This document shows, in pieces, positions 38,601 to 50,600 of a stretch of 64,000 nt of DNA. This DNA comes from Mactromeris polynyma. Taxonomy: Eukaryota; Mollusca; Bivalvia; Venerida; Mactridae. The stretch covers positions 434,001 through 498,000 of the forward strand of contig JASFXZ010000056.1 of the NCBI GenBank assembly GCA_032209605.1. The letters run 5' to 3'. How positions within the stretch are numbered: position 1 is the first letter of the stretch; every line of letters begins with the position of its first letter. Position numbers and translations under genes: made by a program. The notes beneath the pieces are model-generated. The model was not told the origin of the DNA. It saw only the letters and a list, made by a program, of their open reading frames with translations, and made no database searches.

Positions 38601-41600
38601 AGTTACTCATGCTGGGGTCAATCTAAAAATAACATTATTTGCTCTCCTGCGACCGTTTTTTCCGAAACATTATTTAATCGTGAAGATATAATTAACGTAA
38701 CTGCATCTCAGTTTGATAGGAAATTGAATACATACTTCCTTCTTTTCAACGAAAAATTGTGGCATTTACCTTAATATAATTATGTTAAATTGAGATAACT
38801 ATATGTTTTTTTAGGGCGGTTGAAACGCTTGAGTTTGCACGGCTGCTTGTGTTCACTTTCGGGGTTATTTCATTTCATGTACCATTGATGCAATTTTTAT
38901 TCTAGTATCATGCAGGGACTATACAGAATATACGAGACGCCATCTCTCAGTTCAGTGAACCCCGACCATGCTCTATCGCCTTGGATACCAAGGGTCCAGA
39001 AATCAGAACAGGATTACTCGCCGGGGTTTGTTGCTAATTTTTATTCATTCTTTGCTTACATCTGTATCTTTCAGTATCATGCGGGTACTATAAAGAATAT
39101 TAGAGATGCCATTGCACAGTTTAGCCATCCACGGCCTTGTGCTATCGCCTTGGATACCAAAGGTCCAGAGATTCGTACTGGACTCCTCGCTGGGGTTTGT
39201 TGGTTTATTACAGTATTATCGTAGTTGCTTTGGTAACGAAATATCACATGTAACATGTCTGTGTTGTTAACAATAGACTTTCCCTTGCATTTTGTGATTT
39301 CTTTTGCTACCAGAACCAATACTCAAGGGTAAAGTATTTATCAATACTTAGGGGTGTCAATACTTAGGCCTGTCAATACTTAGGGGTGTCAATACTTAGG
39401 GGTGTCAATACTTAGGGGTGTCAATACTTAGGCCTGTCAATACTTAGGGGTGTCAATACTTAGGGGTGTCAATACTTAGGGGTGTCAATACTTAGGCCTG
39501 TCAATACTTAGGGGTTTCAATACTAGGCCTGTCAATACTTAGGCCTGTCAATACTTAGGCCTGTCAATACTTAGGGGTGTCAATACTTAGGCCTGTCAAT
39601 ACTTAGGGGTGTCAATACTTAGGGGTGTCAATACTTAGGCCCGTCAATACTTAGGGGTGTCAATACTTAGGCCTGTCAATACTTAGGGGTGTCAATACTT
39701 AGACCTGTCAATACTTAGGTCTGTTAATACTTAGGCCTGTCAATACTTAGGCCTGTCAATACTTAGGCATGTCAATACTTAGGCCTGTCAATACTTAGGC
39801 CTGTCAATACTTAGGGGTGTCAATACTTAGGCCTGTCAATACTTAGGGGTGTCAATACTTAGGGGTGTCAATACTTAGGGGTGTCAATACTTAGGCCTGT
39901 CAATACTTAGGGGTGTCAATACTTAGGGGTGTCAATACTTAGGGGTGTCAATACTTAGGGGTGTCAATACTTAGGGGTGTCAATACTTAGGCCTGTCAAT
40001 ACTTAGGGGTGTCAATACTTAGGCCTGTCAATACTTAGGGGTGTCAATACTTAGGGGTGTCAATACTTAGGCCTGTCAATACTTAGGCCTGTCAATACTT
40101 AGGCCTGTCAATACTTAGGCCTGTCAATACTTAGGGGTGTCAATACTTAGGGGTGTCAATACTTAGGGGTGTCAATACTTAGGCCCGTCAATACTTAGGG
40201 TTGTCAATACTTAGGCCTGTCAATACTTAGGGGTGTCAATACTTAGGCCTGTCAATACTTAGGGGTGTCAATACTTAGACCTGTCAATACTTAGGTCTGT
40301 TAATACTTAGGCCTGTCAATACTTAGGCCTGTCAATACTTAGGCATGTCAATACTTAGGCCTGTCAATACTTAGGCCTGTCAATACTTAGGGGTGTCAAT
40401 ACTTAGGCCTGTCAATACTTAGGGGTGTCAATACTTAGGCCTGTCAATACTTAAGGGTGTCAATACTTAGGGGTGTCAATACTTAGGGGTGTCAATACTT
40501 AGGGGTGTCAATACTTAGGGGTGTCAATACTTAGGCCCGTCAATACTTAGGGGTGTCAATACTTAGGGGTGTCAATACTTAGGGGTGTCAATACTTAGGC
40601 CTGTCAATACTTAGGGGTGTCAATACTTAGGGGTGTCAATACTTAGGGGTGTCAATACTTAGGCCCGTCAATACTTAGGGGTGTCAATACTTAGGGGTGT
40701 CAATACTTAGGCCCGTCAATACTTAGGGGTGTCAATACTTAGGCCTGTCAATACTTAGGCCTGTCAATACTTAGGCCTGTCAATACTTAGGGGTGTCAAT
40801 ACTTAGGCCTGTCAATACTTAGGGGTGTCAATACTTAGGGGTGTCAATACTTAGGCCCGTCAATACTTACGGGTGTCAATACTTAGGCCTGTCAATACTT
40901 AGGGGTGTCAATACTTAGGGGTGTCAATACTTAGGCCCGTCAATACTTAGGGGTGTCAATACTTAGGGGTGTCAATACTTAGGCCTGTCAATACTTGGGG
41001 GTGTCAATACTTAGACCTGTCAATACTTAGGTCTGTTAATACTTAGGCCTGTCAATACTTAGGCCTGTCAATACTTAGGCATGTCAATACTTAGGCCTGT
41101 CAATACTTAGGCCTGTCAATACTTAGGGGTGTCAATACTTAGGCCTGTCAATACTTAGGCCTGTCAATACTTAGGGGTGTCAATACTTAGGGGTGTCAAT
41201 ACTTAGGGGTGTCAATACTTAGGGGTGTCAATACTTAGGGGTGTCAATACTTAGGCCTGTCAATACTTAGGCCTGTCAATACTTAGGGGTGTCAATACTT
41301 AGGCCTGTCAATACTTAGGGGTGTCAATACTTAGGGGTGTCAATACTTAGGTGTGTCAATACTTAGGGGTGTCAATACTTAGGGGTGTCAATACTTAGGG
41401 GTGTCAATACTTAGGGGTGTCAATACTTAGGGGTGTCAATACTTAGGCCTGTCAATACTTAGGGGTGTCAATACTTAGGCCCGTCAATACTTAGGCCCGT
41501 CAATACTTAGGGGTGTCAATACTTAGGGGTGTCAATACTTAGGGGTGTCAATACTTAGGGGTGTCAATACTTAGGGGTGTCAATACTTAGGCCTGTCAAT

Positions 41601-44600
41601 ACTTAGGCCTGTCAATACTTAGGGGTGTCAATACTTAGGGGTGTCAATACTTAGGCCTGTCAATACTTAGGGGTGTCAATACTTAGGGGTGTCAATACTT
41701 AGACGTGTTATTGATGTATTCAGTGAGATATGTTGACAGACAATATTATGTGTACATAGAAAAGAAAATGCAGATTTAACAGCCCTGAAATAACATTTAT
41801 CCCACGTATGAAGTGATTTTATATGTATTTGCTTTTATGTGCCTTTACATTTTCTTCCGGAGACCCCAAATGCATCCAAACATCGTTTTCTTTTAGCGCC
41901 CAGGAACAAAGTGTTATCCTGGGCACAGTCGATTTGTTTCTGTTGGTAATCATTATGACTAGAACATGCACAATACACGCACAAATGTTCACTGAACAGA
42001 TGGTCTGATAGGACAACAACTGAAAATAAATTAGGCAAAAACAAGATTGTTTGAACTGTGTTGATATTTAAAAAATGGTATCAATTTCGTCTCTTTGGAA
42101 TTGATGATGTAATGATTATTGTTTCTGTCGATGACACCCCTAAGCATTTAGTGCTTGTTGGTAGATTTCTAATGATCAACATTATGCTTAATTAGGTAGC
42201 ATGCACAAATCTTAAATCCCTTGTTTCAGTGCCAATATTATGTTGAAAATACCCCCTTTGTTAGTTCCAGTATTATAGTGAAAATACCCCTTGTTTTAGT
42301 TCCAATATTATATTGAAAAAAAACCTTGTTTTGGTTTCAATATTATGTTGAAAAAAAAACCATCGTTAGTTCAAGTCTTATAGTGAAAATACCCCTTGTT
42401 TTAGTTACAATATTATATTGAAAAGACCCCTTGTTTTGGTTTCAATATTATGTTGAAAAGACCCCCTTCATTTAGTTCCAGTATTATCTTGAAAAAAACC
42501 CTTGTTTTAGTTCCAATATTATATTGAAAAGACCCCTTGTTTTGGTTTCAATATAATGTTGAATAAACCCCTTGTTTTAGTTCCAATAAAATCTTGAACA
42601 GACCCCATGGTTTAGTTCCAGTATTATCTTGAAAAGAACCCTTGGTTTAGTTCCAGTACTATCTTGATAAGACCCCTTGGTTTAGTTCCAATATTATGGT
42701 GACAAGACCCCTTGTTTTAGTTTCAATATATACTTGAAAAGACCCTTGTTTTAGTTCCAATATTATGTTGAAAAGACCCCTTATTTTAGTTCCAATATTA
42801 TCTTGAAAAGACCCCTTGTTTTATTATTAATATTTTGTTGAACGAACCCCTTGTTTTAGTTCCAATATTATCTTGAAAAGACCCCTTGTTTTATTATTAA
42901 TATTATGTTGAACAAACCCCTCGTTTTAGTCCCTATAATATCTTGAAAAACCCCTTGTTGTCTAAAAAAGACTTTGATGTTGTCTGAAGCTAGCTACATT
43001 GTCCACCGAGTTAAAAAAAAGTCGGTGTTGTTTCTTTCAAATAGTTAATATTTATTCAGGAAATTTAGTATAGGGTTAAAATAAACTACAAAGGTGTAGT
43101 GCCTAGTGGTCAAGGGATAGAGCGCCTTACTCTGACCAGAATACCGTTACTCATCTTAAGAACTTAAATTTGACTCTGCTGAGTTTCAGTGTTGAGATTT
43201 GAGTGTACTAAATGGATTACAATGCTTACTGAGTTTTGAGTATTCTTTATGATTCATTTTGTTTGTGATTTGAGTGTGAATTTTCAACTAATCAAGTTAT
43301 CATACTTATACAGTAAAACCTCATTTAAGACCACCTCAATATTGAGACTATTTTCAAGTCCATTTTCACTGTCTTGCTCTTTTAGTCAACCTCAATATTA
43401 AAACCAGCTCAATAAGAAGACCTAGTTTTCAAGGGTCCCAAGGGTGGTCTTATTATTTAGGTTTTACTGTACTCTGAAAGTTATGAATCAAAGCACTGTA
43501 AGCCTCTTTGCACTCTCATTTCCAATAACTCTCAGCAGTGTAAATTTTTGAGTGCTGAGTGGTTAGTAACGATTGTTATGCCGGGCCCAGGACTGGTTCC
43601 CACTCAGCGTACTACACCCTTGTTATGAGATTGACCAAATATATAGATACTATATTAACTGCTTTGTGTACAAATATCTATCTTTCATGTCGTAAATATA
43701 CAATCATATGTTGTGTACAAATATCTATCTTTCATGTCGTAAATATACAATCATTTGTATATGAAATACAGTCGGACCTCGTTTATTCCACAACCTTCTA
43801 TCTGAAGACTTGGTATCATCCGAAATAGATATCAGGTCCTGATGTATCTTCTTTAGCACTTCGAATTGAAATGGGCTAATTATTATTTGAAATGAAATTT
43901 CGTAACCCATGGATTCGATTGAACGAGATCCTACTGTAGTATAGCTGTATATGAATTTTGTTTTCAGTACTTATCTGTTTTGTATGAAATCAAAGGTTAA
44001 TAAACAATGGCCCTTTAGAAAGTTTGAGCACTGATATTTTAAGATGTCAAGTCTGCAAAACTTGTGGTTTTTGGCTTGATTTGTCTGGAAAGTTTTCTTA
44101 ACTGATAAGCGATGTGCTTCCATAATCAGTGGTATCGTACTTTATCTAAGATACTATAAAATGTTACCTTGCCTACTGGTACTTTTGTATTGTATCTCAA
44201 GTGATGACTATTTTATTTATTTTGGTATTTATTCGTAACAAATTTGCTCTGTAGTATCACTACATGTATGAAATATGATATTCCTGGAAAAAATGTCAGT
44301 ACATGTATATTATACCAATGATTATGTACCATTTTTTTCTGTTAATGATTTAAATTTAGATAGATTTTCAAAACTTTTTTATCCAAAATCTTTAATCACT
44401 TTTAAACAAAAAAATTGTATTTATAGATGTTTTTAGCATTATTTCTAATCTTTTCTAAAATTGTAAATCTTTTCTTAATTTTCTAATCTTTTCTTTACTT
44501 ATATTGACTGGGGCAGAATTCTAAAAATAATGTTGAATTGTTGCTTGTAATTCGAACTATAATCTGATAGATGAATGCAATAAACTTGTATCTGATTCTT

Positions 44601-47600
44601 AATTTCGCATTATGATCCAAAATATGCTGTCCAGGAATATGTGTTACATCTCTTAAAACACTTTCCATTTACTTGTAGTGCATTATTCTGGTGCCAGGGG
44701 ATGTTATGCCAGCCATATTGCACTTGTCACTCCAGAGTCATTGTCCTTTAATTAGAGAAATTACCTAAAATTGGTCTTGTCTGATCTATAACTTTAGAAA
44801 TCTTTGTCCAATCTTCACCTGACTTGGTCAGAATGTGTATCGGCATAATATCTTGGACAATTTCGATAACCAGCCATGTAGCATTTGTCACTCCAGAGTT
44901 ATTGCCCTTTAATTAGAGAAATTACCTAAAATTGGTCTTGTCTGATCAATAACTTTAGCAATTTTTATTCTTATTAAATACATTGCATAAATTTTGAAAA
45001 AAGTTATTGGAATAATTTACCCAGAGATACTTAGGTTGATTTTATGCAAATGGATCTAATCAGGTTCAAACCTAGGTCTCTAAAGGTGGAGTCACAGGAG
45101 ATGAGTCATTTTTACACTGCTTTATTTTAAACTCTAAGAGACATAAAATTTATAACGGGCGTATTTTGCGATGGTATGCGCTCTTGTTTATCTTGCCTTC
45201 AATGAAACAAATACATTTTATTATAAAATGAAACTACCAATGCTGTACAGCGGCATAGGACATAAACACCTTGCACACCAAGATTTTCAAGATGTAACCA
45301 AAATTCCTGGACATTGTATTTTGGATCATATTGTGCATTTATCGCTATTTCGCCCTGAACATTGTGTGGCGAAATTGCGATCCAAACATCTATATTTTTC
45401 TCCGAATATCACATAATCGTTTTGTATTCGTATTTTCATGGTACGTATTGTAGGGAGCTTCCGCGGAGGTGATATTGGAAACTGGCAATATGATCAGGGT
45501 TACCACCGACGACCAGTACAACGAGAAGGGGTCGGAGGAATTAATGTGGGTGGATTATAAGAATATCGTAAAAGTGTTGAAAGTCGGCGACCGGATGTTT
45601 ATAGATGACGGTCTCATTTCAGTCGTCGTCAAAGAAGTCGGTAAGATTATAACGTTGATACTATAGTCCAACCATAAGCGTTCTGTCAGTCAAGTTGTAC
45701 ACACAGGATAAAATGGGAGGATGTTAGCGTGTTTCGGTGAAAGATTGAAAATAATTTCGACAAGTCAGCAGGGAACGTAATATTTTCACAAGTGCATTGT
45801 CACGAGTCAAAATTTAAGTCAAATGCTAACGAGGTGAAATAACTTGGTCTTACACTGAAAACTTATATTTATTTCATGCTTCAGTTTGGTCTTTTAAGCG
45901 TGAATTTACATCAAATTTCCCTGTAATATGCATCAATATTTTATATGTAATCATTATCACTGTGATAATTTCACAGTGAATTATCAGATAATAATTCACC
46001 CTTATTCCATGGTAAACCATCAGAAAATCATAGTCATTATCCACTAAACTACTGCCGCTGTTTTTGGATGATTATCCCCGAGTGATTTAATGCAGCCCTT
46101 TAGTAGAATTATTTCTTTTACATTTATGATCGCTAGTTTATCTTAGCCATGTTCTGCAGGATAGTGTCCTATTCATTTACTACTATACGCAAACAACCAA
46201 TACAACGTATGATTCATATCCTTGCGATCCCAATTGTATATCCCAACTTTATATGATTTTTTTATGAGCGTTGAACATGCTAAGACAGAAAATGAATAGA
46301 GTTGTGTTAATACCGGTATGTATGCAAGGTTGGTGATCTATGGAAGCTGGTAAAACTGTGTTATATTTCAAAACAACTCAATAATAAGACCACCCTTGGG
46401 ACCCTTGACAAATTGGTCTTGTTATTGAGGTGGTCTTAATATTGAAGTTGAATAAGTAAAACAGTGAATATAGACTTGAAATTGTATTCTTGAATTTGAG
46501 GTTGTCTTTTTAATGAGATGGTCGTTAAGTTAGGGTGTACTATTGTATCAATGTTGTCAAATGGATTTAAACCCCGGATAATGTTCTGACTTAACGTTCA
46601 GCCCAAACGTTCAGCCTATGTTCCCTAACCTAACCTAGCGACGGCAATGTCAACAGTTTGCCTTGTAATAATTATCATGGTTTAATATAAACATGTTTCA
46701 AGCACCAATTGCAAGAGTTAAAACTCATTAAATTGATCAAAATGCTGGTAGTGTGTATGCTGGTCTGCACATCTTCAAACCATTGCTTTGGAAACACGTC
46801 TGACTAAGCTTACAATACAATGTTACTATGGAAACATAAAACACTGTATTTTATTATAATTGATGATAATTCGTGGTAAAGTAAGCCCTCTGATTGGCAG
46901 AGACATAATATTCCATTGTAACTCATGATTATTCATGAGCAAGTAAGCCCTCTAAAAATGAGTGTTAAAAAGGAGTGTGTGTCTCTTCAGGGAACTCTGA
47001 GGGAGGAGAACAAGTTTGATACCGTTACCATGACAACATGTATATATTTCAGGCGAAAACTACTTGGATTGTGAGATCGAGAACGGCGGAGAACTCGGTA
47101 GTAAGAAGGGATGTAACCTCCCAGGTATCGCTGTAGATTTACCGGCTGTGTCAGAGAAAGATATTGCTGACTTGAAGTTCGGAGTTGAAATGGGGGTAAG
47201 TATAAGTACTGACATCTATGAGAATTTTAATATGGATCAGTTATAGGGCTCTTGTTTGGCCCTTTTTAAGTCATTTGTGAGCATTATTCTCCCTCTAAAA
47301 CAGAATGGATGAGTTATTTAGTAGTTTAGGGGCTCTTCCAAATTCCTTTAATATATTGAAGTATCATACACGTGAACTCTCCCGATTTCTGCAGGAAACA
47401 ATATTTACTCCATATGGTCACTTCGTTTAATACGGCCATATGGGGCAAATATTGCTTACTTTCAGTACATGGTGACGTCACATGTGACGTTTTCTGGAAA
47501 TGCATCACTTAAAGAAAAGGTTGGAAATTGTACAGCAGCGCTTACATGGTCTTGTAAAATAGGAAAAGGAAGGAAATATTATAAAACTGGCTCTATTTAG

Positions 47601-50600
47601 TTTTAGGCCAAAACAAAAATTAAGTGTGGTTCCCCTTTCCTGACCGACTCTATTTTTTTTATTCAATATCAAAAAAAAAAAAGTGGGTCCCGACGACAAC
47701 GCCACTAAATTATAGTCGTTAAAAACCAAAAAAAAACAAAAAAACCTACCTACCAACCCTATTTTTTTCAGGCATGTAACTGGAACCACACTTTTTGGCA
47801 CTACATGTAAAATTCATCTAGTCTGGTAAAAAATAAAATAAAAATTTTTTTTTGGTTGTGACTCAATTTTGCAAACTCTGTTATCTATTAAAACTAACCT
47901 GAGTGCATCATGAAGTAATTGGAATCATGAAAGCTGGTGTTTTGTTTACTGCTTCATTGATCAAAATGTTTTATTTGTCTGCAAGTCCTGGTGCTTATAT
48001 ACAGACTGATTCAATCAATTAAATGCTAATTAATCTGAATATTCCAGAGGCAGTGTTGCCTTTCCAATGACATTTACTGAAGGACAAACAGTCATTTTGT
48101 CTCATTTCTCAAGGTCAAGGTCGTAAAATGTGGCGCTAATTCGGGAATTTTGTGTTTTTCGTTCTCCATATTTCCTCCTCTCTATGTATTATGTTACGAT
48201 AATTATCTTAAAAGATGTATGGATTGTTCAGTATTGATCGATTGTTTGTGCATTATTATATTATGCATTCTTAGTTGTTTTGTTTACATGGGCATGAAAT
48301 ATTAAGTTTATGTTAAGTAACCCTTCTTAGTCTATATGATCCACGGAAAGATGACTGCTGTTTGTATAACTGTCGTCTTACAAATGTTAATGAACCTGAG
48401 AAAGCCAAACTACTCCATCCATTGGTATTTCTTTCATGAATGGTGCCTCTAAAGATATTGCCAACCTCTTCCTGTATTTTCCTCTTCAAGTTCATGTGAT
48501 TTCAATTCGGAATTAATATATAATTTTCGAAGGCATATAGTATTGCACATGTCGGTTGATCAGTCCGTAACCTTTTTGTTTCCGATCATTAACTTAGGAA
48601 CCCATTGACCTATCATCCTCAATCTTTGGTTCACACATTCATCTTGGGTAGCTGAGGAGCCCTATTGATTTTGGGGTCAAATGTCAAGGTCACAGGGGGG
48701 CATAATGATTTACAAACATCTCTAGTTAAATTTGTTTTCTTTTGCTTTCAGGTTGACATGGTGTTTGCCTCTTTTATCAGATCAGCTGACGGTATTAGAG
48801 AAATTAAAAAGATTCTTGGTGAGAAAGGAAGAAATATCAAAATTATTGCTAAAATTGAAAATCATGAAGGTGTAAAGAAGTAAGTTGTTACTCATCCTCG
48901 TAAACATCTCGTACTCATGAATAATTAATGAGGTGAAATCCAGCCACTTGATTGCAGTCTATGCGAAAGACCGTCGGACCTCGGACCTGACCGGTAAAAT
49001 TTGAAGAGGTCCGATAAAATTTACAATTTCACTGGCCCTCCTGGCCGGTGGATAATTTCATAATATTTGGGAACAAAAATAGCTATAACTTGAACAACGA
49101 TTTTCTTTGGTTTATAACAAATTATATAAAGTAAACGTGTTTTAAAACATGTACATGTGGATCTTTAAGATGTAAAAACAACGTATCAACAATCGTACAT
49201 GAATGCGCATGCGTATTTGAGGAAGACAAAAACGAAAGTAACAGGCGCATTCAGAAATTAGAACTGACCGTACGAAGCACCAATTTCCGAAACTAATTGA
49301 CAGGTATAATCATTTGTCAGCTAAATTGCACCGAATGTTTACTAATCAAACCTGCACCAATTCCTATTGAATCTCTGAGAGCGTCTATGTCAATAACGTA
49401 TTACTACGCAGCACATGGTGCGAGTTATTCTGTCGCGAAGTAGTCCGTGTAACAAATAAGTTTTGGGGATATTTTACGTTGGAATATCATATATTTATTC
49501 AAAATACATATGTAAAATTTTGAATTTATGTAAATAAACCCCAAAATATGTGCAAAAATAGCCATATGCGCAATTAAAAAACATCGTACTTACGGTACGA
49601 AAACATTCGAGTACGAAATATCACGACAATTTCACTTTCGTTTTAACAACTATGTCGAGCATGATTCTGTCGAGAGAGAAAGTTAAATCACCTCAAAACA
49701 GCTAGATATCATCAAAAAGGCACTGAAATCATTTCAAACGCTTAGATATCTGATTTGTAACTGAAAATGCGATCAAAACGTGGTGTCAATATAAACAGCC
49801 ATTTGTGAACTACACTCGCCCTGTCTACCAGTATCTGTTAGTAAGACAGTTTTGATCTGTTAATACTTGTTTTTATGATTGCATAATTATAAATTTCTAG
49901 TTACTTATTTTGGTAGTGGTTTATGAATGTGTTAAATAACCCTTTTTTTCAAGTTTTGGAATCTGTCAAACAACCAGTAGTTGAACTTGATACATAAATA
50001 AATGATTTCATATTTATAAATGACTGAATCTTTGGACAATATTCATGTCGCTCTCTAGGAGATACACATTCCATTCTACATGTATATAATTTGTTGTTCT
50101 AAATTGACCCATTCAATGTAATGTTGAGAAAACTACATTGTCATAGTTTTCATTGGTGGTAAATATTTTTAGCTACTGAAACTAGACAAAGCATCAGATT
50201 TACATCCCGATCAGTGATTTTTAATAGATCTCATAATTATAATTTAAGTATACACGTATGTAGTTATTATATATACATTATGTAAATATGCATACATGGA
50301 AATGGAGAAAATCTTGTTACCATTTTACACATTGACCTTAATAGCCATTAACCAATTTAAGCTTAATAGAATAGTAATTTTATAGTTATTTAGTATAAAT
50401 TCCGGGCCAGTAATATTCTGTCCGGGCCAGTAATACTTCCAAGTTTACCAGTCCTCCGGTCCAGTAATATGTCCATGTCTTTCGCATTGACTGGATTGGC
50501 CACATGACACACACCTCATGCAATGAGTTATATATGAAATCACGGTTCTGAGCGATTCAATGAGATCGCAGCTTTCAAATCCTGTTAGGCTACCATTTTG

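Larger units (their letters stand above)
33318..38905. other. PK intron 3 outside its repeats
   Basis: 5.6 kb between exon 3 and exon 4a. Besides the array at 34395-34915 and the MITE at 37751-37958 it holds C-rich runs near 34960 and 35715, and near 37420 and 37515 an inverted pair around CACTGGCTTC. The rest is unique AT-rich DNA with no exon-like sequence recognised. Confidence 0.5.
39195..45453. other. PK intron 4 outside its repeats
   Basis: 6.26 kb between exon 4b and exon 5. It carries two tandem arrays (39335-41705, 42220-42957), a tRNA-like fragment at about 43090-43150 (TAGTGGTCAAGGG), two MITEs, and a duplication at 44690-44965 where TTAATTAGAGAAATTACCTA recurs after about 175 bp. 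The stretch at 41819-42044 is open on both strands and slightly GC-richer, without recognised homology. Confidence 0.5.

Noticed and set aside
39335..41705. Interstitial telomere repeat because of TTAGGGG in many units
   Set aside because: The unit is 16 bp with only one such motif and half of the units have TTAGGCC; no TTAGGG run exists.
41819..42044. Possible small gene, open on both strands
   Set aside because: Short, no homology recognised, no splice or promoter support, and directly next to a satellite array.
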